Assembly (NCBI GenBank): GCA_036785705.1
Contig: JAWUZG010000004.1
Span: 11,645,501-11,709,500 of the forward strand
Reading direction: 5' to 3'
DNA from: Acanthornis magna
Taxonomy: Eukaryota; Chordata; Aves; Passeriformes; Acanthizidae
DNA length: 64,000 bases
The position numbers and the translations under genes were made by a program. Positions 22,766 to 35,423 of the stretch are shown one piece after another (positions within the stretch are counted from its first letter, which is position 1; every line of letters begins with the position of its first letter). The notes below the pieces were generated by a model. The model did not search any database, was not told the origin of the DNA, and was given only the letters and a program-made list of their open reading frames with translations.

Positions 22766-25700
22766 TAACCTTGACAGAGAAAGTATGTGTGTGAGTTGAG
22801 GAATGAATCCTGGAGAAAGTGTGTAACAGGAGCAATAGAAACAAAAACAAACGAAGAACGAAACACAGGTTCCTAAAGAAAAGAAATGAACCCCCCAAAA
22901 AAAAAAAAAAAAAAAAAGAGAAAATATTCTAGGTACCTTTAGGAAAGAAATGGATTAATTTATGAAGTGATTTATGCTAAGTGATTAAATGTGAAGAGAG
23001 AAAGAAGAGACCCATAGCCTAGAAGCCCCTTTCAAGTTCAATATTCCATTATATTTTTTAAATTTGATTTCTGAAAACAAATCTGGACAAAGTAGGATGC
23101 AGAAATAACTAGACAATACTTCCTGTTGTAAAAGAAGGTTGAGGAGTACAACCACAAAAAAACCAAACAGTTGAAGAGATTTTTTTTAAATATGACAGAA
23201 ATGACAGAAAACACAGCAGGTGATTAAACCTGGGCGTCAGATAATATCCAAATTTTGCACTGATAATATTCTTGGTTGGGTACAAGATGATTGAGAAAGA
23301 TTTTTTTTTTGTTTTGTTTTGTTTTTTTTTTTTTTGTTTTAGGACTAGGGGAATCAAAAATTACAAATCATATTGAACTTGAACAATGTCTTAATAGTAA
23401 TGAAAAAATCATCAGAAAGTTTGCCAATAGGCTCTATATAGGTCTGTGTTCTTCTGGATTTCATTCTGGCAGTGTTAAAAATAAGACAATTCTAGTCTCA
23501 AAACTACAACCATATCAGTGACATATTATGTTAGAACTTCAATAGCTGCCCACTTTTTGGAGTTTATATGCTCAGATATAGAACATATCCATTGTATTTA
23601 TGTAAGTTTATGTACTGCAAAACGTAAATCAGATTTTCCTGCCGTTGCTCAAGTAGATATGCCTAAAATATTATCCAAGATTTGAAACCAAGAGCAAAGG
23701 AGTAAAATGAGCTGTAATAGTAAATAATATAAGTATATAATATTTTTTGTCTTCATGTTTTGATCTGTTTTATGCTATTACATTGGAAAATATTAATTAT
23801 GAGTTCATATTTTAAGTGTACACTAATACACATTGTGTTGTATATCAAGATCTCACTTGTTAATTGCACTGTGACACAAAGTATATTGGGCAGGACCCAC
23901 ATCTATGGTGCACATGAGCTCTGGATGGCTACTTCACATACTAAGAAACCTTTTTATAATAGAATGCACTTTGTTTTGTTTTCCTCTTTCCATCATGTTG
24001 TTTCACTTTTCTTGGCTGCCAATAGTTTTTAAGTTTTAAAGATGCAGATGCTTCTTTAGCAGAGTATTTCAGTTTTAGGTCACTGGTTCAGTTCCAGAAC
24101 ACACTCAAGAGGAAGATGTGCAGTAGGCATCAATTCAGCTCCAAGCAGGTGTCCCTACTCCCACCATTCCAACAAGTACTTGGTGATACCCTCCTTACTA
24201 ATCTCATTGGACAGAGCAGGAACTGCACAGAAATAGCTTTATTCCATCTGAGTTGATGATGGTTCTTCTGAGCCAAGATTGAGCCCTGCTGGTAGAACAG
24301 TGTGAAGCAGATTGCCTAGACTGCTGGTGTTCCAAGCAGACAGAGGACTTTGATGACTGTTCTGATTTTCTTGCTTGTGAGTCTGTGCTTTTATATGATA
24401 CTTGCTATTACATTTGCTGCTTACTCACATCTTACCTTAATTCCTTTAATCTGTATTTTCCCTTTATTGCCAGGAAGAAAATAAATGGTTTAGGCACTGA
24501 TTTCATTAATGGAAAACAGATCCTTTAACAAATTTTCATGCAGTGATTTTGGAGGGGGAGTGCTCTTGCTTGAAGTGTCAGTTACTAAAATTCTGGTAAT
24601 CAAGTGTTCAAAGCTACGACTTGAAAGAAAGAGCATTTGTCTGGGAGGATGCGCTAGCAAAATAATAAAAATTCAATGAAGAGTCACCAGATTTATTCCT
24701 TTTCATTCATGTATATTAAGCCTAAAAAAAATTACAGTATGTCAATGAATTGAAAGAATTACCAATAAGGAATTTTTTTTTTTGTCTTAAATAACATATT
24801 TCCAAAGACTATGTTACAAATATATGTTCTGGGAAATATACTGTTTTAGTAGAAAGTATTGCATTATAGGAGGTACTTTAGTGAGCCAGCAAACACACAA
24901 TCACTAGATAAATCACTGAGATAGAGATACAGAGTTTCTTTCTATTGCAAAAAAGCAATCTGCCAGTTGTGGAAGATCATTCCATAAGCCCAGAAATACA
25001 ATTTTTTATTCATTTCTCCTTTGTCCCGTCTCAAGACTGGTGACAAAGATGTATAAAATGGTGCTAACAGGAGTTCCAGTTTTCTAACTGATTCATGCAA
25101 GTTTGGAAGGATTACAGGATATTGCAGTATTATACTGTATTTATTAAAGCAAAATAATTCAATATGTAACATGTAATGTTTGATTCCTTTATATGGCTAG
25201 GCATGCTTTAGAAATTCTGTACTATTTTGAAATGCATAATTTTGTTAAGAGGAACCAATGCCATTTATTTTGTGCTGTATCAACTGTTCCCATCTTTTAT
25301 TCAGTGTCTTACTGATGTAAAACCACTCAACAGTTTTGAGATTTCTTCATCCCAAAATCTGTATGACAGAGTCATGTCATTTGTGCTAGTTCTGTTTTCT
25401 TGACATTTTCATTCCTGGCTACAGAATGGCATATTCTGAACAGAAAGAGAAGAGAATCAGCTTTCCTGATTATTCCACAAGTAATTAACAACCACAGACA
25501 TTTTCCAGGATTTAAGAATTATAGGTGCAATGTTCTGAAGTTAGCGCAGAACCCAAGTCTTCCATTTCCTGAGTTAATGTCCCCATTGACAAACACGTAT
25601 TTTTTCTAACTTTTGTAGTTTACAGATTCTGAAAAGGTTCTCATGCAAGTGCAGACTTTTGCACTGTGAATTTTTGCCACTGACAATAATATTGCTTTTC

Positions 25701-27174
25701 TTAATAATTTTGTTTTGGACTATTTAAGAATTATTACATGCCTGCAGCAGTTTCTGGACCATAAATTATGATCCCCGAACTAAAATATTGTGTACTGTCA
25801 CTCAAGAGCTTCTTTAGAGGTGTGATTTTCTATCTGGTGGAAATCCGTCTGAGGAACTGAAAACATTAGGTCCAATGAGTATAGAGCAACCTTAAATCCA
25901 TGAGTTTCGATAAGTTTTCCCATAGTTCAGGTATATCAGCTGTAAGGCAGGAGGCTGTTTACACTCTAAAAACTTTGTTTTAAAACATTTCTCCTGACAG
26001 AAAAGGATATTAATGTATTTTTTGCAATAGTCACAATATTAAAATTGATTTGGAGAAACTGTTGCATTGTCAGGACAGCTTATTATTTGTACATTCTGAG
26101 ACTTACAGACAGTAAAGCAGTTCTGTAGATTGTTGAACTTGGTCCCATAGCTCCTGATGTGACTTCCCATCAATGTGTTCTTTGAGCCTGACCAAAGCCA
26201 CTTCATGCTTAACTCCCTCTAGTTGCATCGTTTCACACACGTATTTGAGCAATTAATTTCGCTAATACTTAAGTTTGCAAAATACTTATTGGGAGTCTGG
26301 CAGCAAATCTTTTTCTTAGCTTCTGTTTTCTGTCACAACTTTTTCACTTAGTTTGAGGGTTTTTTTAATTAACCTGCTTACAGTTTGTTATAACATTTAA
26401 TTAACTGGCTAATTAACTGTACTAGTATAATACTAGTATAAGATGGAGGCCTACTTAGCATCCTCAGAATTCATATTAATATAATGGTAAATTATTTGGA
26501 TCTCTCTTTGCCTGAGGTTTCAAGTATTTAAGAGATTTAGTACATCTGCAGTTTTTATATCTTGATTTTAATGTGGAAATATTGTCTGTAGAACTTCAGC
26601 AATAATTCTGAAGTTCAAAACTTCCATACCAGGACAAAAGATTTTATTCACAAATTGCAAGAAAATGCTAAACAGAATATGTATATATCTGAAATTATAC
26701 AGAAATTCTGTTTTGTCTATAATGGGGTTGGGGGGGGAGAATATGTATTACTGGCCAAAGGATAATTAATAGAGTGTCTTGCCTATTCTCATGGTTCTAA
26801 TGAACCCCTTTGTAGTGTGTCCTAAAAGCAGTGACTTGCCAATACCTTGGAATCTAAAGCAGACTGGAAATTATTGCTACACTTCCAAAGTGACAGCGAA
26901 ATTGTTCAGCTCCAAATGGAAGTTGTAGAACACAGGACATGGGATACTAAATCATCTAACAGCAGAGAGGAATTCAGCCACATGATTGATGCCAGATTTC
27001 TGCTGGGGGATCAAAATCCATCAACCAAAGTAGCTATTGCCATTAATCATGTCTCTGAAGTGTTTGGTGTTTCTGCGACTTAACAACATGAAACAGCTCC
27101 TCTGGTGGCAGGAAGTGGAAAGGGAGAAAGAGGCTTCTGTGCACCTAAACAATGAGGAAGCAATAACTACAGGG

Positions 27175-27179
<5 letters not shown>
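22766..27179. other. unique AT-rich non-coding sequence
   Basis: No gene recognised. Low-complexity items are C6 followed by A21 (22891-22917) and a T-rich run with G interruptions (23301-23340). Around 24050-24100 there is a weak tRNA-promoter-like B-box resemblance that I do not accept. A 78-codon frame at 26847-27083 lies in somewhat GC-richer sequence but has no recognised relative. TAATTA-rich sequence occurs at 26365-26420. Confidence 0.5.
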
Positions 27180-27205
<26 letters not shown>

Positions 27206-27248
27206 TGAAAGAAAGAGAGAAAGAAAAAGAGAGAGGAAGAAAGAGAGG
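27180..27248 (+). repeat. A26 run with adjoining purine-only tract
   Basis: A run of 26 A is followed, after a single T at 27206, by a GA-rich purine tract to about 27248. It forms a 60+ bp homopurine strand and generates a spurious Lys/Glu/Arg reading frame. No retroposed gene body was recognised upstream of the A-run. Confidence 0.9.
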
Positions 27249-27775
27249 CCCTGTGTCAGGTTTTGTTTTGAGGAAACATGAGCTAATTTGAGTTTGGGTT
27301 GAGTTAGGATTTATGCATCAGACTAGTGTTTTGAATCTTCTGAAGGCTAGGATATTCTGTAGTGCAGATATATCCATAATAGTGAGAAAGGACAGAACAG
27401 AAACAGACCCTATGCATCTATTTGTTGCCGTTTCTGTAATTACACTACTTATGTCAAACACTGAGGTTTAATCTGAGGTCCAGAAGAAGAAATGACAGTT
27501 TTACTGTTCATTTCAGTGATTTAAAAATGCCAAAGAGCAATAGAAAACATATTTTTAAAAAAAAGAATAAAATGTCTCCTATTTAAACCTTTCCTTTTCG
27601 AGAGACTGCAGTGGTATGCACAGGCTGAAATGCTGGTTTATAGTGACAGACTGGCTGTGATTTATGATAGCTTCTCCAGACATCTGTGGTGCAGTCATTT
27701 TCCTCTGAACTAATCACCTTGTTTTCATTGAACAGAGAGAAAACACAATTCTGTAGAACCATTCCTTTGGTCCTT
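27249..27775. other. unique non-coding sequence
   Basis: Nothing recognised between the purine tract and the LTR. Confidence 0.55.
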
Positions 27776-28345
27776 TGTACTGGTTTTGGCTAGGATAGAC
27801 TTAATTTTCTTCATAATAGCTAGTGTGGGGCCATGTTTTGCATTTATGCTGGAGACAATGTTGATAACACAGGGATGTTTTCATTATTCTGGAGCAGTGC
27901 TTGCACAACGTTAAGGGCTTTTCTGCCTCTCAGCCCACTCCACCAGGGAGGAAGCTGGGAGTTCACGAGAAGTTGGGAGGGGACACAGATGGAACAGCTG
28001 ACCCCAGCTGACCAAAGGGATATCCCAGACCATATGACCTCATGCTCAGAGTGTCAAAGCTGGGGAAGAAAGAGAAAGGGAGGGACATTCAAAATACTAG
28101 TGTTTGTCTTCCCAAGTCGCCATTACATGCGATGGAGCCCTGCTGTCCTGGAGATGGCTGAACACCTGCCTGCCCATGGGAAGTGGTGAATGAATTCCTT
28201 GTTTTGTTTCACTTGTGTGCACAGCTTTTGCCTTCCTTATTAAACTGCCTTTATCTCAACCCATGAATTTTCTAACTTTTACTCCTCTGATTCTCTACTT
28301 CATCCCACCAGAGGAGAGTGAGTGAGCAGCTGTGTGGTGTTTATC
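27776..28345 (+). mobile_element. sense LTR, 3'-truncated, same group as 4831/38581/46133
   Basis: Starts with TGTACTGGTTTTGGCTAGGA, the family's 5' end. It then has the 'gttgataacacagggatg' block, 'accaaagggatatcccagac', 'catatgacctcatgctcag', 'tcttcccaagtcgccattac', 'gagatggctgaacacctgcc', and an ATTAAA signal at 28239-28244 followed by 'atctcaacccatgaatttt'. The expected terminal block (ggttaaaccac...) is missing after 28345, so the last roughly 30 bp are lost. The position where related LTRs have TATA or TTTAAA reads GTCAAA, so the core promoter is probably dead. There is no internal region on either side. Class (probably ERVL-type) is from memory only. Confidence 0.85.
28239..28244 (+). 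terminator. ATTAAA poly(A) signal in LTR
   Basis: A variant poly(A) hexamer at the expected R/U5 position of the LTR at 27776-28345. The same hexamer is kept in the copies at 4831 and 46133 and is mutated to ATTAAG in the copy at 38581. Confidence 0.6.
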
Positions 28346-31300
28346 TTAGAAAAAGATGAATGCTCCTCTTTATTGATAATATAAGGAGGCTGAAGTTGTT
28401 ATGAGACAAATCCTAGCCACTAAAACAAAATTACAAATGTAAATATTTACTTTTCTGGGATTTGTTTCCACATGTTCTAATTCAGAAAATAACAGCTGTT
28501 TATGCATATAAACAAATAAAATAATAAGCATACCTTACCCTAATAACAAGGGACATCTGAATGCTCCTTCTGTCTCCAGCATTGTAAAAATTTTTGAAGT
28601 TGTTTCAGCCAGATTATCAGATTGTCTCACTTCCTCTCATGCATTTTCACCTATTAGGAAGTGTGCACAAATAAAGCATTTTTTCTTCACGGTGGAGCTC
28701 AAAATTTTTCTTTCTTTTTTTTTTCTTCATAAAATAACAAAGAAAAAAATAATTAGTTATATTCACCCTAAGACATATTGTAATTTAATTTCAAGTGACT
28801 CCTAACAAAGACAGCAGAACACAGGAAAAATCCATGCAGACATAGAACAGCATCTTTTCTTTTTTGAACACTGTTTTAAAATCAATTAGATTTGAGCAAG
28901 GGAGGCCTGAAGGTTACAAGACAGTCAATGCTGTTTTATTAGCACTGGACTGACTTTACAACTGAAACACATTTTAGCCACATGTCAATCATATTCTAAC
29001 ATCAGTCTTTTATTAGTTTTCCTTGAATTATTGCTTTCTTCTCAGTTTAAATGAAATGGAAAATTGAAATACTCTTTTACATTTTTATATTCTCCATGAG
29101 AAAATTTAGAACTAATCTAAAATAAAGCAACCAGCAATCTATCTGGTTTGTCAGTCAGTATTGACATACTGTTCAATTCCATCTGTATGCTAATATCAAG
29201 ATTCAGTTCTGAAAATGTATTCTTCAAATTAAACACAGGCCAAAAATGTAGTTCTGATGTAATTCCAGTGGATAAATATGTATCATTCGCAGCTTCATGA
29301 AGAGTCTTCATGTTTAAGTAAGATTTTGAATTTTAAAAAACTCCAAAAGCCACAAAAATCTCCACAAAAGCCAAAGGCTGGACTTATATAGATTTTTATT
29401 CTAAGTTCAGATTTAATAATAAAGACATAGATACTGCATTCAATATCTGACTGAGTTTCAGCAGGATATTGAGCAGCCATATCCCTATTTTAAAAGTTAA
29501 TTTATAATAAATATCTATGTATAGATCACAAAGCTCTGGGGTTTCCTTTTACAGGAGAATGAAAGAAACAATAAGCTTCTAATGTGGAAGCAGTTACAAT
29601 TACTTATTTTCTTGTTGACTAAAAAGCAACACCCAAAGAAGTTTAGCAAGTCTTCCTCACCACCAGCAGTTTACTTGTAGGAAGGTGATTTTCCTGCAAT
29701 GAACAGAGGAGAGAAACACATAAAGTAAGCACTATCAGTTTACTTAGATATAGATCTTAGGGAGTTTGTACCAACTACATTCCACACAAAACAGGTTGAT
29801 CACACTGAAGTTCTTAATGGACTTCATGGAATGTCTGGCTCTTCCTCCTTTCCAGATTTATAGGAATCTCTGCTGGAGGTTGACTCTATCCTGGGGAAGC
29901 CAGAGGGGAGCAGCTGATGGTATGAGTGCTGTTCTTATGAGTGCGCTCTCCAGGAAATACACTCACATATTTTTCTCTTGTCTGTTTATGACATGTCTCA
30001 GTGTGGTAGGACTTCTCCTTAAAAAAAAAAAAAAAAAAGTGCCGTTTTGTTTTTATAACCCATATGGCATTACATTAAATTGTCACAGAAAAAATGTTTA
30101 AATTCTCCTGGATGTTGGGCTTTTGAAGGAAATATTCTGTGACCAGGCCTAAAAAAATCAATCAACACTGCTCCTGTCTCTGTTAGCAATTCATAGAAAA
30201 ATTGAACAAAGAAAGAGTAATCATTTTATCCTTATTCCTAAAGAGAATGTTTAAAACACCTAGTGTGTTTAAAAAAAATTCTATTTTCCATGAAAAATAT
30301 CATTTAAAAAGTCTAATTAAGAAATGCGTGTGTAGGGAAAGGGTACTTTTACGTTGTGTGTGTCTGTGTCTATGTTCATGTGTCTTTTAAGGTAGGGATA
30401 CTTACTGCTCTTTAATTAAGATGCTTCTAGAAGGAAAGGAAGGTGTGTTTATACTAGTCTATAATGCTGTTAAATGCATAGTCAGAACGCAGAGAATGGC
30501 ACCTTGAGCACCAAAAGGGAAGATATTTTACACCTCAGTGGTTCCGAAAGGGTTCACACAAGCTTGAGGTGATTACAGAGGCATTAAATGAGCAAGGAAC
30601 TGATGAACATGATCCAGATCATCAATAAGCAAGCCAGATGTGCAGCACAAGTGTGTACAAAGATTGATGAATCCTTTGAATTGGGTAAGGGAAGCAGTAG
30701 GAATTTGACAGGTTATTTACTGACTGCCATAACCTTTATTACTGCTCCATGAATCAGCTAGCACAAAGTTACAGCAATGGCAGGCTTCATCATAGGGCAG
30801 AGGCGCTACTGCTCCTGCAATGCCCTCCTCAGCTCATCTCTAGACCTGCACTCCACTCACAGTGAGAAATGCAACTCTTTGTCGACCTTGTTATAGCACA
30901 GTTTCTACCACAGCAGCTGAAGAAAAAAGGGGAAAATGACACATTCAAGACAATATTGAAAAATTCAGGGAACATACGGGCTTAAAACTTCACTCTCTGC
31001 TTAAAGCAGAGTGTATGCATGAAGTCAAAGCTCAGCTATTTATTAAGTAATTTATTTCAAAGATGTTTAGAAGTCTCTGGGATTTTTGTGTAAGATGCAA
31101 AACACTATCATTACCCAAGACAGCTTAGTCTCCCTCTTCTAAATCTAACTGATGAGTTTAAAGAAATTACCTTCTTCAGAAACTCACTACCACCTCTCTA
31201 ATGGAGGTTATAGCCCTCCCATGAGATCAAATTAAGTGAGCACACCTTGTGTATTTCAATATGAACTCGACTAGGAGCAGCAATAATATATATTCTTTTG

Positions 31301-31802
31301 GCTGTGATGCAGGATTATGAAGGTTCAGTACAGGGCTAGTACTGATTTACTCAGACTAGTATCTACAATTTATACTCTACCATATTTATCAAAGGAAAGT
31401 GTGAAACCTTTTCTAAGAGGGACAAATCACTCCTGCTCAGGGAGCAACTTTGCACAGGAATGACCAAGTGGCACGATTCAGGATGAGATGGAAAAATGTT
31501 CCAAAGGAGTGAGAAGTCTACAAGCAATGTGGTGTAGTAGACAACAGAAGGCTACCAAGACCAGCACAGCATGGACACACAGAGCTACACATCACAGACA
31601 GAATCATAAAAGGCATTACCTTTCCTCTAGTCACAGGAGGACTTCTCTATAGAGACTGATGCACCAAAAAGTCCTTGAAATAATATCCTAAACACTAATT
31701 GTGAGGACAAAGCCTATATGCCAGAACAGGGTGATTACCCTTTGTATCTCTACATTCCAAATTTCTCTTAAAACCCAACAGTTATCAAATTATAAATTTG
31801 GC
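28346..31802. other. unique AT-rich non-coding sequence
   Basis: No gene or transposon identified. It contains an A18 run at 30021-30038. Somewhat GC-richer patches at 30480-30900 and 31430-31620 could be very old repeats but match nothing I know. Confidence 0.5.
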
Positions 31803-32051
31803 TTTTGCTTTGCTTTGGGGGTTTTTTTATTAGTTGGGTTTTTTTTTTGTTTTCTTTTAGCTTGGGGGTTTTTTTGTGTGGGTTTTTTGTTGTTGTTGTT
31901 AGTTTTTGGTTTTTTGTGGGTTTTTTGGGTTTTTTTATTGAGTTTTTTGTTTGTTTTTTGGTTTTGGGTTTTGTGTTTGCGTGTGTGTGTATTTTGGGGG
32001 TGTTTTTTTGGTTTTTTGTTACTTTTGTGGGTTTTGTGGTTTTTTTGAGTT
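31803..32051 (+). repeat. G/T-only strand-asymmetric tract
   Basis: About 250 bp in which the + strand is almost entirely G and T (the minus strand almost entirely A and C), with only a handful of other bases. It is made of T-runs broken by GG, GGG and GGGGG, with short GTT and GT patches. It yields long artificial open frames on both strands. Numerous G3+ runs give quadruplex potential on the + strand. It lies 185 bp upstream of a solo LTR. Similar shorter tracts are at 37997-38108, 51655-51702 and 55511-55566. Confidence 0.9.
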
Positions 32052-32230
32052 GCTTAATTAAAAGACAGAAAATCCATTTTAAATTGCTGACCAGTGTGGG
32101 GCCTTTCACTTGTTCATGGCAAATTGCAGGCCCCAGACAGTATTATCCCAGCCAGATACTGCAGGTGAGACTGGTAATCCCTGCTTCTAAAACAGCTGAT
32201 CCTACTGTCTCAGGGTAGGTTATCCAAAGT
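32052..32230. other. unique spacer between G/T tract and solo LTR
   Basis: About 180 bp with mixed composition, no recognised family, and no coding signature. Confidence 0.5.
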
Positions 32231-32236
32231 ACAAAT
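32231..32236 (+). repeat. target-site duplication, left copy
   Basis: ACAAAT directly before the TG start of the LTR at 32237. An identical ACAAAT follows the CA end, at 32874-32879. Confidence 0.85.
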
Positions 32237-32873
32237 TGTTGGGGAGGATGAAATGGGAAAGTCTTATAAATATTATTACCTGGCAAAAGATGCTGAGAAT
32301 ATAGAAACTATAGGCAAGATTGAAATGAAGACAAGCTTTGAGATACCAAACCCCAGTTACTAAGTAACTGGGAAAACAATAGTATGGCCACTGAAGGTAA
32401 ATTCCCTCCTTGATTAGACAATACCCTCTGCTTGCAGACAGGTCCAAAGGGCAGAGCAGACCCTACCAACTTAGCAAAGGGTCCAAAAAGCAGTTTTAAG
32501 GGTTTAAAATATAATGTTGTATGGTAATGCAATGACTCTCCTGGGCTGTATGTAAATGTTGTAGGATTTGTAGCTTGTTCTAGATTGGTTAGTGAAAATT
32601 GGAATATTCAGCACAGAAGATGATTTATTGTATTGTAAACTGCAACCACGGTACTTTTGCTATTCCGTATTCTGTATTCTGTACTTCTCTCTCTCTCTCT
32701 TACCTCTCTGACCTGCTTCGAGCTGCGTCTTGCAGCTCCTGGCAGGTCTCTTACCCCCACGCTCTTTTTTACAATAAACCTCATGCTCTAAGACCAAACT
32801 CCAGAGGTCTCTCGTCTCCGTCCCGACTACCTGAAGCAAACTGCACCTACACCTCAGACAGACAAATCCTACA
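32237..32873 (+). mobile_element. complete solo LTR (637 bp), 6-bp TSD, ERVK-like
   Basis: Begins TGTTGGGGAGG and ends ATCCTACA, with the TG...CA termini of a retroviral LTR. It is bounded by an exact 6-bp direct repeat ACAAAT. An AATAAA signal at 32773-32778 lies about 95 bp before the end and is followed by a CT-rich U5-like tail, giving + orientation. Inverted CCAAT motifs (32584, 32598) and a (TC)7 tract (32686-32701) lie upstream; I see no clear TATA box. No gag, pol or env sequence flanks it, so the provirus has been reduced to one LTR by recombination between its two LTRs. Six-base target duplications are typical of beta/alpha-like (class II, ERVK) elements, so that class is inferred from TSD length, not from a family match. 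Confidence 0.8.
32773..32778 (+). terminator. AATAAA poly(A) signal of the solo LTR
   Basis: Canonical hexamer preceded by a T-run and followed by a CT-rich U5-like region. It fixes the transcriptional orientation of the LTR at 32237-32873. Confidence 0.65.
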
Positions 32874-32879
32874 ACAAAT
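32874..32879 (+). repeat. target-site duplication, right copy
   Basis: ACAAAT immediately after the terminal CA of the LTR, identical to 32231-32236. Confidence 0.85.
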
Positions 32880-33559
32880 GTTTTGAAGTATCTGTGTAAC
32901 ACTGTCTAGACAAAAGTCATACTCCACTTGTCAAACAAGTTACAGCAACTTGTGTTTATTTGGTAGTAGTTTCAGCAATGTTAATCCTGCGGGTTATAGC
33001 TTGTTTTTTTACTCTGCATGTGAGGGAACAGGTAATAGGAAGGACTTAATTGTTCCTTTTAACTTTATTTGCTTTGCTCAGTCAAGCATAAACTTAGTTT
33101 CTAGATTAAAAGTAAGAATCAAATCTTGGTTGCACACATAAGGGGCAGAGTGCACTCATCCAGTCCACCAAAGATGGGGGATTTGGCATTTCCATCCCTT
33201 TGAGAAGTGGTCACAGGAGAGTTTATCACCTCCTGCCAACACAGTTCAGAGTTCAGAGTCTTTCCCAATGATGGAGAAAAACAAAGATATCTCATTCCCT
33301 CCCTCACCTGCGAGGGTAGAATATAAACAGAAAAGAAGTACTAAGGGCTATCTTTGGGAGCCTTTTCAAAAGCATGAGTTCTTATAGCAGTTAAAAGATT
33401 TTTCAAGTACTTTCCCCTCTTGTGTACTACAGAGGTCATTCAGAGGTCTTCTGAAGGGCAAAAGACATTGAATGTCCACTACTTTGCAGGTCTCAAATAC
33501 ATTTGCCACACAGCTCATTCAGATTCTGAGCGACTTACTACTGTGTAGATGTGTGCAGA
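32880..33559. other. unique non-coding sequence
   Basis: No gene or repeat recognised. A GC-richer patch at 33130-33310 has no identifiable content. Confidence 0.5.
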
Positions 33560-33815
33560 TCACTGTACTGGGTCTGGCTGAAGTGGGGTTAACTTCCTTC
33601 ATTGCAGCCTGTGCTGTCCTGTATTTTACATTTGTTGCCCTAACAGTGTTGGCAACACACCAGTGTTTTGAATATGGCTCAACAATGCTTGCACAGTATC
33701 AAAGTTCTATCTTCTTTCCTGCTCTTGCTCCCACAGTGAGTAGGCTAGGGGTGAGGAATTTGGGAGGGAGAGTACTTGGACATTTGGACTAAATTGGATA
33801 AATGAATATTCCACA
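33560..33815 (+). mobile_element. divergent partial LTR (5' part)
   Basis: Starts with TCACTGTACTGGGTCTGGCT and continues in the order of the 27776 LTR group: 'gttaacttccttcat', 'aacagtgttggcaacacacca', 'gtgttttgaata', 'caatgcttgcacagtatcaa', 'gtgagtaggctaggggtgag', 'gaatattccaca'. It is a related but distinct subfamily, as shown by an extended 'cactgtactgg' start and extra 'acaccagtgtttt' block. Only the U3-like half remains; the poly(A)-signal half is missing. No TSD was found. It is probably older than the four better-preserved relatives. Confidence 0.65.
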
Positions 33816-35391
33816 TTGGCTTTTGGCTGGGGTCAACTCATTACTACTGTAAAGATGCACAGCAATAGTTTTGCCTGTTAAAAATCATCACTAATAATTT
33901 AGAATTATATGCAACTCTGGCTTACAAGTTAGAGTTAGCAGAAAAATTATGTCAAACATAAACAAACTGGCTTGTTTTGCTCATCTGACCTCTGCAGGAA
34001 AAATAATTCTAAAACTGAAAATGTAAAGACTTGGTGACAAATAAAGCAGATTCAATGGAAAATGACCAATAGCAGAAACATCACATTTTAAGAGGCGGAC
34101 GACAGATTTCTATTCAATTACACAGCAAGCTATTCTGAAGCATTTTGTTTCCAGCTAACAAAAGATAAAAAGATTTCATAAGAATGTTGATAGAATGTTG
34201 TGTTAAAATGAAGAAATAAATACTCTGGGTATCCATAAGAGGAAAAATCTCTCATTCAATCTGCCACCACTGAAAGAAAATATGCAAGTGAAAGATCAGA
34301 TGATAAGATGCAAGGAGGAGAGAGTTTTATAATTGCTGTTAAAAATGATTAAATGAAGTAAATATAATACAAAATAAATTATGTACCAAGGTAAAGAGCA
34401 GTTGAAAAAAATACATATTAGACATGAGAAACGGAACACTTAAATCTCATATTTTCTTCTGTGTAGATAAGATTGCTCATTTATAAATGTATCTTGAAAG
34501 ATCCTTAATGTCTCTAAGACACTCCAATGGAAGTGTCAGGGACCTTCACTTTAAATGGTACAGCCTTTCAGGAGGGCAAGAAAAAAGTAAAGGGGTGTAC
34601 AAGACAGTGGGCGTTTTCTGTATATAACAAATTGCTCAATAATTGTTAATGAGCACATGTAAATAAGGGAGAAAAGATCGAAGTCTGGAATGATGCTGAA
34701 GGGCTTTAAAAATTGGGTCTCTCCCATGATCCACGTAAACATGAGCTGTAATTATTGGTAAAATAAATCACTTGTTTACAATCTTTTGAGTTACTCTGTG
34801 AAGGAGAAAAGTTACTTCAAGAGCAGTCTGTCTTTGACTAAAATATGTCAAAGGCATGTGTTTTGTCTTTTTTCTGGTGTGGATGTGTTCAAGAGAGGGA
34901 AGCAAGAACCCTGAATGCATATATTGATGGCTGTTACCCAATATCATAGTTGAATAGGTAAATTCAGCCTGCCCAGTAAGAACACCCAGAATAGAGTGCC
35001 TTACATCACTTATTATAGTAAATGCATGTAGGGAAAATTTGTAAAAATTGAAAGAAAATAATTGCCCTGAGAAAGTAATGACTCTGAGGACAAGAGAGAC
35101 TTCCTCCTGGTCCAGTGGGTCCTGCAGGAGACTGTTGAAGAACAGAAAATCAGCAAGAACCAGCCTCCATTTCATGCTCAACATTTGGGGACCAATAAGT
35201 CTATTATAGGTAAGATGACCTTCTTATTGTCATCATATATGTCTTAAATGAATCTTTTGAGGGAACCTGAATCCAGCCTTCAATAGCCAAGAGATTTCTT
35301 CTTTCCAGTGTTTTCTGATGCTCCTTTTTGTAGAGCCAGACAGTAGCAAGGTGGAGCATACATTCTGCAGCAGTAGGTACAAACACATATG

Positions 35392-35423
35392 CACACACAC
35401 ACACACACACGCACAATATATAT
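35392..35423 (+). repeat. (AC)n then (TA)n microsatellite
   Basis: About 9.5 AC dinucleotides at 35392-35410, a GCACA interruption and four TA units to about 35423. Gives a spurious Cys-Val reading frame on the minus strand. Confidence 0.95.

Noticed and set aside
24050..24100. tRNA-derived SINE head (B-box-like GGTTCAGTTCC with a weak A-box about 28 bp upstream).
   Set aside because: The A-box match is poor, no cloverleaf can be drawn and no SINE tail is visible.
27037..27291. Lysine-rich frame.
   Set aside because: Reads through the A26 run and purine tract.
31701..32218. Three overlapping 113-137-codon frames, one looking like hydrophobic membrane segments.
   Set aside because: They are readings of the G/T-only tract (Phe, Gly, Val, Leu from TTT/GGG/GTT/TTG), with Lys/Pro/Thr on the other strand.
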